NCBI GenBank assembly: GCA_021788565.1 | Contig: JAJYKO010000018.1 | Span: 1-18,592, forward strand | Direction: 5' to 3' | DNA from: Chloroflexota bacterium | GTDB lineage: Bacteria > Chloroflexota > UBA6077 | Length of the DNA: 18,592 bases | Shown here: piece by piece, positions 6,851 through 13,616 of the stretch | Position numbering within the stretch: the stretch's first letter is position 1 | Layout of the letters: each line of letters begins with the position of its first letter | Program-made: the position numbers and the translations under genes | Notes under the pieces: generated by a model | The model's database searches: none | What the model saw: the letters and a program-made list of their open reading frames with translations, nothing else | What the model was told of the DNA's origin: nothing

Positions 6851-7753
6851 ATGACTGCCGAGGATTCTGCACGCGAGCTCATCAAGGGCGGCTACGACCT
6901 CCACATCCACAGCGCCCCCGACATCATGCCGCGCAAGGGAAACGATCTGGACTTTGCCCGCCGCGCGGCCGAAGCCGGGATGGCAGGCATCCTGATCAAG
7001 TCCCATTTCGTGCCCACGGCAGACCGAGCGAGCCTGGTGAACGAAGTCGTGCCGGGAACGCGGACCTACGGTTCTCTGTCCCTTAACCACGCCATCGGGG
7101 CCCTGAACCCCATCGCCGTGGACGTGGCCGGCCGCTCCGGCGCCCGTCTGGTCTGGTTTCCCACCGTCGACGCGGCGAATGAAATCAAGTATCAGGTTAG
7201 CAATCCAGCTGGCAAGCGGGCTTATTGGTACACCATCCAACAGACACTCAGAGAGCAAGGCATGTCTCGACCCGCGTTCAGCATCCTGGGAGAGGACGGG
7301 AAGCTCCTAGCCGAGGTCGCCCAGGTGCTGGAGGTCATCGCCAGCCACGACATGATATTGGCGACCGGCCACCTGGGAACGGACGAGGTGATCGAGCTGG
7401 TCAAGGCAGCCCGCGGCGCCGGGGTTCGCCGGATCGTGGCCACCCACCCGGAGTTTCCATCCATAGCCATGCCACTGGACGCACAGGTAGAGCTCGCCCA
7501 TCAGGGGGTGTTCATGGAGAGGTGTTACACCACCCCCTACAGCGGCAAGATAAGCTGGGAAGAGATCTTCGCGGCCACCAGAGCCGTCGGTCCGGAGGCC
7601 ACGATCCTTGCCACCGACCTGGGTCAGCCGGCGGGGCCGTGGCCGGACGAGGGGCTCGCCGACTTCGCCCGGCGTTTCTTGGAAGCCGGATTCACCGAGG
7701 GCGAAGTACGGCGGATGGTCGCGGAGAACCCAGGAGCCCTCGTAAACCCGTAG
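6851..7753 (+). CDS. DUF6282-type amidohydrolase (TIM-barrel metal-dependent hydrolase)
   Basis: This 300-residue protein begins YDLHIHSAPDIMPRKGND, which I recognise as the N-terminus of the DUF6282 family, a branch of the amidohydrolase superfamily. The expected metal-site pattern is visible: His18-x-His20, Lys50/His52 in LIKSHFVP, a His in ILATGHLG, a His in IVATHPEFP and an Asp in LATDLGQP. No signal peptide or membrane segment is seen, so it is cytoplasmic. The start has TAGGAG 7 nt upstream, 41 nt after the aldolase remnant. The substrate of this family is not known to me. Its place beside galB suggests a ring-opening hydrolysis feeding 4-oxalomesaconate, as the amidohydrolase LigI does for 2-pyrone-4,6-dicarboxylate, but that is inference. 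Confidence 0.75.
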   Translation: MTAEDSARELIKGGYDLHIHSAPDIMPRKGNDLDFARRAAEAGMAGILIKSHFVPTADRASLVNEVVPGTRTYGSLSLNHAIGALNPIAVDVAGRSGARLVWFPTVDAANEIKYQVSNPAGKRAYWYTIQQTLREQGMSRPAFSILGEDGKLLAEVAQVLEVIASHDMILATGHLGTDEVIELVKAARGAGVRRIVATHPEFPSIAMPLDAQVELAHQGVFMERCYTTPYSGKISWEEIFAATRAVGPEATILATDLGQPAGPWPDEGLADFARRFLEAGFTEGEVRRMVAENPGALVNP

Positions 7754-7811
7754 ATACTCAGAATTCAGATCTGACCAGGCGCATCAGTTAGCCAAGAAAG
7801 GAGATGGAGTG

Positions 7812-8915
7812 ATGAAGCATTCCGTTATAGCATTAGCCGCTGCGTTCGTGTTCGTCGGACTGCTGATGGTAGGCTGCGGTCAAGCAGCCCCGTCGGCTGC
7901 TCCAACGCAGGCTCCGTCCTCACCCCAAAAGGCGGCTGAGCCGACCAAGGCGGCCGCTGCAGCCCCGACAGGTGCTGCCCCCGCCGCTGCGGCTCCCACG
8001 AGCGCCCCCGCGGCGAAGGCTGTGGACTACCCCGCGAAGGGCAAGACCATCACCTTGCTGGTCCCGTTCGCGGCGGGCGGCTCGACCGATCTGGCCACCC
8101 GAGTCCTGGCGCCGCTACTTCAGAAAGAGCTGAGCGTTCCTGTCGAGGTAGTCGACAGGCCAGGCGCTACCACGCAGGTCGCGGCTCAGGAGTTGATCAG
8201 CTCCAAACCTGACGGATATACCTACCTGATGTTCGCGATTCCCACAACCCTGGTCACCTACCTGGACCCTGAACGGAAGGCAGCCTACACCCGCAACGAC
8301 TTCCAGCCTGTGGCGACGGCGTTCGCAGATGGCCTCGCTATTGTCGTGAAGGCGGACAGTCCCTTCAAGACCGTCAAGGACGTGGTGGACGCCGCCAAAG
8401 CGAATCCGGGTAAGGTCACAGTCTCCACCGCCGGGCTTAAGGGTATCAACCACCTGGGAATGCTGGCACTCTCACAGCTGGCGGGTGTCACGTTCAGCTA
8501 CGTGCACTTCAACAGCGGGACGGAGGCCATAACGGCTGCATTAGGTGACCACGTTCAGGTGGCCACCGCCACCCTCGGCAACGTCCGATCCCAGGTCAAG
8601 AATGGCACCGTGAGGGTTCTCGGCATATTCGACAGCCAGCCGAACGACCTCCTGCCCGGGGCACCAACGCTGGAGTCGCAGGGCTACAAGGTATACGCAT
8701 CCGCCGCATACATCGTGACCGCACCCAAGGACACACCCAAGCCGATCGTTTCCATCATGGAGTCGGCCGTCAAGAATGCGGTGGCCAGTAACGAGTTCAA
8801 GCAGAAGATTAACGAGATCGGCATGTCGCCGAAGTACATGAGTGCGGGCCAGGCCGCGACTTACTGGGCCGAGCAAGAGACCTGGACGAAGCCGCTGCTA
8901 GCCCTGGCGAAGTAG
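7812..8915 (+). CDS. Tripartite tricarboxylate transporter receptor lipoprotein (Bug/TctC family)
   Basis: This 367-residue protein has a lipoprotein signal ending LLMVGC (Cys22), a 45-residue Ala/Pro/Thr-rich linker, and then the Bug/TctC fold: ITLLVPFAAGGSTDLATRV, a VDRPGATTQVAAQELISSKPDGYTYL block that contacts the ligand carboxylate, and a C-terminal KQKINEIGMSPKYMS segment. These receptors bind organic acids outside the membrane and hand them to TctA/TctB, neither of which is in the window. The ATG at 7812 is 8 nt after AAGGAG; a GTG at 7809 is too close. It closes the catabolic unit and may define what the pathway imports, or act as a sensor of it. The Ala/Pro linker anchoring the domain to a membrane is typical of Chloroflexota. 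Confidence 0.9.
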   Translation: MKHSVIALAAAFVFVGLLMVGCGQAAPSAAPTQAPSSPQKAAEPTKAAAAAPTGAAPAAAAPTSAPAAKAVDYPAKGKTITLLVPFAAGGSTDLATRVLAPLLQKELSVPVEVVDRPGATTQVAAQELISSKPDGYTYLMFAIPTTLVTYLDPERKAAYTRNDFQPVATAFADGLAIVVKADSPFKTVKDVVDAAKANPGKVTVSTAGLKGINHLGMLALSQLAGVTFSYVHFNSGTEAITAALGDHVQVATATLGNVRSQVKNGTVRVLGIFDSQPNDLLPGAPTLESQGYKVYASAAYIVTAPKDTPKPIVSIMESAVKNAVASNEFKQKINEIGMSPKYMSAGQAATYWAEQETWTKPLLALAK

Positions 8916-8924
8916 CAAAGTGTG

Positions 8925-8949
8925 GCGGGCCGGCGATGAGCCGGCCCGC
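8925..8949. terminator. GC hairpin between convergent genes
   Basis: GCGGGCCGGC (8925-8934) and GCCGGCCCGC (8940-8949) form a perfect 10-bp stem with loop GATGA. It begins 9 nt after the lipoprotein gene's stop and lies downstream of the opposing cyclodeaminase gene, so it can serve both. There is no clear T-run. Confidence 0.6.
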
Positions 8950-9012
8950 TCCCACAACAAGCGCCCCACGCAGCCGGCCATTCCCGCGGACGCGGTCTCT
9001 GCCGAACTTTAC

Positions 9013-9972
9013 TTACACCTCCAGCTCCATGCCTCGTCCCAGTCGGCGGGCCTTCGCGGCAAGGTGCAGCGCAAGCGCGAGGTCGTTGGCAGCGTGCCCA
9101 ACCGATTTGAACAGGGTAATCTGATCGCTGTCTGTCCGCCCGAGTCGCGTCCCTTGCAGCACCTCGCCGATTTCGACCACATCTTCTGGGCGGATGATGC
9201 CCTGAGACATCGGCTCTAGAAAGTCCCCGGTCTTGAGCGCCAACTCCCGACTGTCCACTGCCCTGAGCGCCGCCCGTTGGAGGACTGACAGGTCCAGCTC
9301 TCTTTGGAGGGGGGTGCTGGCTCCTACAGCATTAATGTGCGCGCCGGGTGACAGCCACTCTCCCCGCAACACCGGCTCCCGAGCCCTGGTACATATCACC
9401 ACTACGTCTGACTCTCGGCAGCTATCCTCTGGAGTGGCGCAAAGACGAAAATCGGGAGAAGCCTGGCCCAGTTTCGCACGCGCCCTTTCCACCCAGCCTG
9501 CCGCGTTTTCAGCAGTGCGATTCCACACGGCTACGCTCTCGATGGGGAGAACGGCCAGCATCGCCTGGAGCTGGGTGAATGCCTGAAGTCCGGTGCCGAG
9601 AATCGCCAACCTCTTGCTTTCGGGCCTGGCGAGCCGACGCGTGGCAGCCGCGGAGGCGGCTCCCGTGCGAACATCGGTGGCATGGGCGGCGGAGAGAAGG
9701 ACTTCGGGGTGGCCGGTGGCGACGTTGAAGACAACGATCACACCGGCCCGGGTGCCGCGCCAGGTGCCGACTACCTTGAAGCACACACCTTCGAGGGAAC
9801 CGACATAGCTGCTCAGCAGCAGTCCGCGGGCAGAGTGTGCCGGATCGTCCACATCGCTTCGCATCCCTACGGTAGGCCCCGCGCTGATTGCTAGGAACGA
9901 TTCCGCCAGCCACGGAATCGCCTCGTCCATATCCAGCAGTTCTCGGCTGGTGGCTTCGTCGATCACAATCAT
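9013..9972 (-). CDS. Ornithine cyclodeaminase / mu-crystallin family NAD(P)-dependent protein
   Basis: This 319-residue protein shows the family hallmarks in order: an N-terminal substrate region with FKVVGTWRG (Lys66), ATDVRTGAASAAATR (99-112), a Rossmann nucleotide site LAILGTGLQAFTQLQAM (122-138), VVVICTRAREPVL, HINAVGAS, and the closing LFKSVGHAANDLALAL. The family includes ornithine cyclodeaminase, lysine cyclodeaminase, alanine dehydrogenase and ketimine reductase; the motifs do not settle which. The ATG at 9972 was preferred to a TTG at 10002 because a good promoter -10 box covers the TTG; GGGAGAGG lies about 10 nt upstream of the ATG. The gene is on the opposite strand to the catabolic locus. 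An imino-acid or amino-acid substrate would suit a nitrogen-catabolic setting. Confidence 0.88.
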   Translation of the reverse strand: MIVIDEATSRELLDMDEAIPWLAESFLAISAGPTVGMRSDVDDPAHSARGLLLSSYVGSLEGVCFKVVGTWRGTRAGVIVVFNVATGHPEVLLSAAHATDVRTGAASAAATRRLARPESKRLAILGTGLQAFTQLQAMLAVLPIESVAVWNRTAENAAGWVERARAKLGQASPDFRLCATPEDSCRESDVVVICTRAREPVLRGEWLSPGAHINAVGASTPLQRELDLSVLQRAALRAVDSRELALKTGDFLEPMSQGIIRPEDVVEIGEVLQGTRLGRTDSDQITLFKSVGHAANDLALALHLAAKARRLGRGMELEV

Positions 9973-10001
9973 TGTCGGCCGCCTCTCCCAGAAAGTGCCC
10001 A

Positions 10002-10031
10002 ATAGTACACTGGGATGCGCAGACGCGACAA
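10002..10031 (-). promoter_or_regulatory. Promoter of the cyclodeaminase-family gene
   Basis: On the minus strand TTGTCG (10031-10026) and TACTAT (10007-10002) are separated by 18 nt. The predicted transcript start near 9995 gives a leader of about 20 nt before the ATG at 9972. Confidence 0.5.
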
Positions 10032-10141
10032 TTCGAGGTCAACGCGAACTCTGCCCGAGTCGCGCTGCAACCTGCCGGAGGTACGGACATTGCCAGAGTG
10101 AACCCTTACGTCACCGTGCCGAAAGCTGGTAGCCAAGGAGG

Positions 10142-11311
10142 TTGGCAGACATAGCCATAGTCGAGGCAGGCACGCGGGCGCCCAGCGAGGAGCGCCTGCT
10201 AGAAACCGTCGGAAGGAACGATCGGCCGAAGAAGAGGCCGGCCGCAGGAGTTCGCAGCCACATACAGGAGCTGGATGGGCTCCGAGCGATAGCGATTATC
10301 GTTGTGCTGCTGTTCCATCTGGAGGCGTACTGGTTCAGCCTCGGTTGGGCTGGGGTCACCCTCTTCTTCGTCCTCTCGGGCTTCCTGATCACCGGGATCC
10401 TCCTTGACGCGAAGGGTAGCCCTCACTACCTGCGGAACTTCTACGCGCGAAGGGGCCTTCGAATCTTCCCCATCTACTACCTCACGCTCTTCGTGATCAC
10501 GGTCGTCGCCGTGGTGCTGGGCAGGAGTGTGGGGGATCTTCCATACTATCTCGTTTACACTCAGAACTACCTGCTGGGCGCAACCAGCTTCACGCCGAGC
10601 TTCCCCGACGCCTTCAACCAGAGCTGGTCGCTGGCGGTGGAGGAGCAGTTCTACCTGCTGTGGCCCCTGGCGATTCTGTGGCTAAGCCGCAAGAGGCTGC
10701 TGATCTTGACCGCGACCCTCTTCGGCCTGGGGCTGGTCTCGAGGGCACTCCTGCTGGTGCTCACCCACAACGAAACCCTGATGGACACAGCGCTGCCGGC
10801 ACAGCTCGAGCCGCTGGCGGCGGGGGCCGCCCTCGCGATACTGGTGCGCTCCGGCCACGATATCCGCGCTATTGCCGTCAAGGGGATGTGGGTTGCCATC
10901 GCCTCCGGAGCCTGGCTGCTCTACCTGGTACACGCCAACGGACTGTCCGCCTACTGGCACCCCCAGGAATGGGCATCGTCGCCCAGCAACCTACCCACCG
11001 TCACCCTGCTCGCGCTCTTCTTCGGCGGGATCGTCTCCATGGCCGTGGCCGGCACGCCGATACTCTCACACCTGCTTCGGCTGCGGCCCCTTCGCCACAT
11101 CGGCAAGATCAGCTACGGAATCTACATGTTCCACTTCCCGGTGTACGTGGTGGTGGACAAGTTCCTGTGGCACGCGTTCCCGGGCGAGCCCGGCCTGGTC
11201 CCCTTTGCTCATCCGGTGGGGAAGCTGGTGATCACCTACCTGCTGGCCCTGGCATCCTGGCGTTTCGTGGAGTCACCCCTTCTGCGGCTGAAAGACCGGT
11301 TTGCCAGGTAG
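10142..11311 (+). CDS. Acyltransferase-3 family membrane protein (OafA/YrhL type)
   Basis: This is an integral membrane acyltransferase of about 385 residues. Motifs: IQELDGLRAIAIIVVLLFH (Arg48 and the conserved His59), FFVLSGFLITG (75-85), NFYARRGLRIFPIYYL (98-113), and NQSWSLAVEEQFYLLWPL (158-175, with the conserved Glu pair 166-167). About ten hydrophobic segments follow, ending ISYGIYMFHFPVYVVV. Such proteins transfer acetyl or other acyl groups to surface polysaccharides, lipids or peptides. The start is unclear. The only standard start after an upstream TAG (10130-10132) is the TTG at 10142, which directly touches AAGGAGG (10135-10141). An ATA at 10151 sits 9 nt after that site, where a start codon would be ideal. 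The stop is 13 nt from that of the convergent MFS gene. Confidence 0.9.
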   Translation: MADIAIVEAGTRAPSEERLLETVGRNDRPKKRPAAGVRSHIQELDGLRAIAIIVVLLFHLEAYWFSLGWAGVTLFFVLSGFLITGILLDAKGSPHYLRNFYARRGLRIFPIYYLTLFVITVVAVVLGRSVGDLPYYLVYTQNYLLGATSFTPSFPDAFNQSWSLAVEEQFYLLWPLAILWLSRKRLLILTATLFGLGLVSRALLLVLTHNETLMDTALPAQLEPLAAGAALAILVRSGHDIRAIAVKGMWVAIASGAWLLYLVHANGLSAYWHPQEWASSPSNLPTVTLLALFFGGIVSMAVAGTPILSHLLRLRPLRHIGKISYGIYMFHFPVYVVVDKFLWHAFPGEPGLVPFAHPVGKLVITYLLALASWRFVESPLLRLKDRFAR

Positions 11312-11324
11312 CCCATGCCGATCG

Positions 11325-12563
11325 CTACCCTGCGCTCAGTTCCTTCTCGGCAGGGACCGGAGGCGCAGCGGGAGTCGACCTGCGGGAGAAGGCCCACCCC
11401 GCCCCGCTCACGAGGCAGAGGGCCGCGTCCAGAACCAGGACTGCGCGAAGATCGATCGCCGCCAGCAACCCCGCAAAGACAGGGCTGCTGGCGTTCCCAG
11501 TCAGACCGGAGCTGGAGAGCCAGCCATAGGCGGCCCCACGCTGACTCGGCTCCACCGAGAGCCCTCCCGCGCTGTAGGCGGCCACAGTTATGCCGGCCAC
11601 CATTCCGCCGCAGAGAACACGAAACAGCACCACTCCCCACGGCAGAGGAGCTACCATGGCAGCCAGGGTGAACAGCACAAGTGTCCCTATCGCGGCCACG
11701 AGAGACCGTGGCCGCATCCCGTTCTTCAACAGGTGACCGGCAAGACCGGCGCCGATCGCCGCCGCCGTGGCGCTCATGGATGCCGCGGCGCCAGTCAGCC
11801 CCGCAACAATCCCAGTTGCATCGGTGCCCCGAGCCAAGAGTAGGGGCAGGATGGGATTGAACGACGAGTCGGTGAACTGCACCGCCAGCAGCGTGATTAC
11901 CGGTAGCCACAGGTAGGTCAGCTTCAGCTTTGGCGCAGCCCCCTTGATTCGGGCGCGCTTACCCGCCGGCTCGTGCAGCCAACGAGCCACCAGCAGAGTA
12001 CCGAGGGCGAGCGAACAGGCCCCGGCCAGGGGCGCGAACCTGACGTCGAACAGGGCAGCTACAAGCCCGCCGGTCATCGGCCCCACGATAACGCCGAACA
12101 TCTGGGCCATCTGGAGACGGCTGATGGCCTTGGAGAGGTCCTCGGGCCTGGTCCAGGCCGCAAGGGCGCTCATCGCCACGGCTTGAATCGACCCGAAGGC
12201 GCCCGCCAGGATGCGGAGAATCAGCAGTTGCCAGGGCGCATTGGGCAGCGTCATCAGGCCAATAAGGACGGCAGTACTGACCAGCGCCCCCAGCAGCATT
12301 GCCCTGTAACTGACCCGGTTGGTCAAGCGCCCCCAGAAGGGGGAGGCAATCGCCCCAGCCATAGGGCTTGCGGCCAGAATGAAACCCGACCACATGGCGG
12401 TGGCGGCACCGGGGCCGGAAAGTTCGCGCACGTAGAGCGGCAGAAGCGCGTAAACGAAGTTGAAACCGAGGTTGGAGAGAAACGCCGCCAGGATGACGGC
12501 ACGGCTTGCCCGCGCTACCTGCGCCTCACGGCCTATGGGGACGGCTGGTGCTGACCTAGCCAT
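11325..12563 (-). CDS. MFS transporter, multidrug-efflux-like
   Basis: This protein of about 412 residues has 12 predicted hydrophobic segments in two halves with a charged central loop (HEPAGKRARIKGAAPKLKL). The cytoplasmic loop between segments 2 and 3 carries the MFS signature in the form SPFWGRLTNRVSYRAML, and the N-terminal half contains RILAGAFGSIQAVAMSALAAW and MAQMFGVIVGPMTGGLV, typical of DHA1 drug/proton antiporters. It may instead export a metabolite. An in-frame ATG at 12593 would add ten residues, but a TACAAT -10-like box (12597-12592) overlaps it, so the ATG at 12563 is preferred; no clear Shine-Dalgarno precedes either. It is convergent with the acyltransferase, with no obvious functional link. 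Confidence 0.87.
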   Translation of the reverse strand: MARSAPAVPIGREAQVARASRAVILAAFLSNLGFNFVYALLPLYVRELSGPGAATAMWSGFILAASPMAGAIASPFWGRLTNRVSYRAMLLGALVSTAVLIGLMTLPNAPWQLLILRILAGAFGSIQAVAMSALAAWTRPEDLSKAISRLQMAQMFGVIVGPMTGGLVAALFDVRFAPLAGACSLALGTLLVARWLHEPAGKRARIKGAAPKLKLTYLWLPVITLLAVQFTDSSFNPILPLLLARGTDATGIVAGLTGAAASMSATAAAIGAGLAGHLLKNGMRPRSLVAAIGTLVLFTLAAMVAPLPWGVVLFRVLCGGMVAGITVAAYSAGGLSVEPSQRGAAYGWLSSSGLTGNASSPVFAGLLAAIDLRAVLVLDAALCLVSGAGWAFSRRSTPAAPPVPAEKELSAG

Positions 12564-12775
12564 GGAGCCACTGCATCTTAGCCATGGGATCATTGTATCC
12601 CGGGCGGCCGGAGGAATTCCAGTAACTGTGGCTAGGAAATTGCTAATAGTGGCTAACCGGGCAGCAGCTACCTGGTGCTGTGGAATCAGTTATGCAGTAG
12701 TGATTACGTGTTAGTAGTGAGAGAATCCTGAGAAACCGTGAACATGACGTTTCTGGAAACAGTGGAGGACCTAAG

Positions 12776-13051
12776 GTGCGTGACGATCTGAGATATACAG
12801 GCGCCACCGCCTCGTTTGCAGCTTCGCTCTCGATGGCCTTGCTGGCTGCGGTAGCGCTCGCGAACGCAGGCGGCGCGGCGTCGTCCATTCAGCTAGTGTT
12901 CCTGGCTCTGGTTGCCGCCGCAGCAACGACCGTGTCGTCGCTCATGCTGCGGACTTCGGCGGTACTTTTGCGCTCTCATAGAGAAGCAGCTTCCCGGAAG
13001 CCCGCCCTCGTTCCGATCCCGGTGAGGGACCGCTACCGGAGAACGCGCTAA
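12776..13051 (+). CDS. Small two-helix membrane protein, unknown function
   Basis: This 91-residue frame has a GTG start with GGAGG (12764-12768) 7 nt upstream, which together with a strong terminator just after its end supports it as a real gene. Two hydrophobic segments are visible (about residues 10-33 and 38-60), separated by a short Gly/Ala turn and followed by a basic tail (RSHREAASRKP ... RDRYRRTR), so the C-terminus is probably cytoplasmic. I recognise no family. It lies just upstream of the signalling genes, but the terminator separates it from them. Confidence 0.6.
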   Translation: MRDDLRYTGATASFAASLSMALLAAVALANAGGAASSIQLVFLALVAAAATTVSSLMLRTSAVLLRSHREAASRKPALVPIPVRDRYRRTR

Positions 13052-13083
13052 GGCGCCTAATTCCGCTAGTCAAACAGCTCATC

Positions 13084-13124
13084 GGACGCCGGGAAGGTCG
13101 ACCTTCCCGGCGTCCCGCGTTTTC
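13084..13124 (+). terminator. Strong intrinsic terminator
   Basis: A 32-nt perfect palindrome (13084-13115) with arms GGACGCCGGGAAGGTC and GACCTTCCCGGCGTCC is followed by CGCGTTTTCT. The stem is at least 14 bp with a TCGA loop. It ends transcription of the small membrane protein gene. Confidence 0.8.
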
Positions 13125-13161
13125 TCGACGGTAGATGGAAACATACGTATACACTATGTTT
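13125..13161 (+). promoter_or_regulatory. Candidate promoter with AT-rich dyad operator
   Basis: TCGACG (13125-13130) and TATACA (13148-13153) are 17 nt apart. An inverted repeat AAACATA (13139-13145) and TATGTTT (13155-13161) straddles the -10 box. The AT-rich block stands out in GC-rich DNA just before the diguanylate cyclase remnant, so it is probably the old regulated promoter of that gene. Confidence 0.45.
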
Positions 13162-13221
13162 ACCCTGACTGGATAGTAGATGCAGCTTCTCGAAGGGTCC
13201 GACGTCTCGTTGGAGGTTCCC

Positions 13222-13457
13222 ATGGGTGACGACGGATTGAGTAGAGAACAGCGCTTGGACGAGCTACGGGCACTCCGGCAGCCAGTATCCCAGTTGGAGG
13301 GTACCGTGGAGTCGCTTCGCCGCAGTGAAGCCATGCATCACTACCGCCACGTATTCGAAACCATGGAAGAGATGCTGGAGCGAGAGCTGCTGCGGGCAAT
13401 ATGGCTCTTTATCAGGCGAAGGCCGAGGGCCGCAACCGGGTAACCGCGGCCCGATAG
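13222..13457 (+). pseudogene. Remnant of a PAS-GGDEF diguanylate cyclase gene
   Basis: An ATG at 13222 with GGAGG 5 nt upstream opens a 73-residue frame. It starts with a coiled-coil (REQRLDELRALRQPVSQLEG) and the usual entry to a PAS domain (LRRSEAMHHYRHVFE). The PAS core then stops abruptly. The next part, TMEEMLERELLRA, continues in the neighbouring frame as NMALYQAKAEGRNRV (13398-13442), which is the C-terminal helix of GGDEF domains (ADxALYxAKxxGRNRV), ending at TAG 13455-13457. Thus the two ends of a sensor diguanylate cyclase are joined, with nearly the whole PAS and GGDEF domains deleted and a frameshift near 13397. The active-site GGDEF motif is gone, so no cyclic di-GMP can be made. 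The short frame may still be translated. Confidence 0.72.
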
Positions 13458-13471
13458 CACCCATGCGCGAT

Positions 13472-13500
13472 TTGACCTGATTTCTGTCCTTCGGTACACT
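13472..13500 (+). promoter_or_regulatory. Sigma70-type promoter of the histidine kinase gene
   Basis: TTGACC (13472-13477) and TACACT (13495-13500) are separated by 17 nt, 117 nt before the kinase start. The leader between them holds short GC-rich dyads but no recognised riboswitch. Confidence 0.6.
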
Positions 13501-13616
13501 GAATCGCCGCACAGTGCTGCCCGCTGATCGCTCCGTCCGCGGCGGCCTCCGAGCCGGACTACGCCTCGTCAGCGAGGCAGGCGCTGTTCTCTTGTACTGC
13601 TCGAGGATGCGCAACG

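Noticed and set aside
7765..7774. Short palindrome TCAGATCTGA before the receptor gene
   Set aside because: A single 10-bp palindrome without promoter elements nearby is too weak to call an operator.
11236..11910. Minus-strand 224-residue frame overlapping the ends of the acyltransferase and MFS genes
   Set aside because: It is Arg/Gly/Cys-rich out-of-frame translation of the MFS gene, with no support of its own.
12594..12775. Intergenic stretch between the MFS and small membrane protein genes, with short GTGGCTA repeats
   Set aside because: The repeats are too short and imperfect to call; apart from the -10-like box for the MFS gene I see nothing firm.
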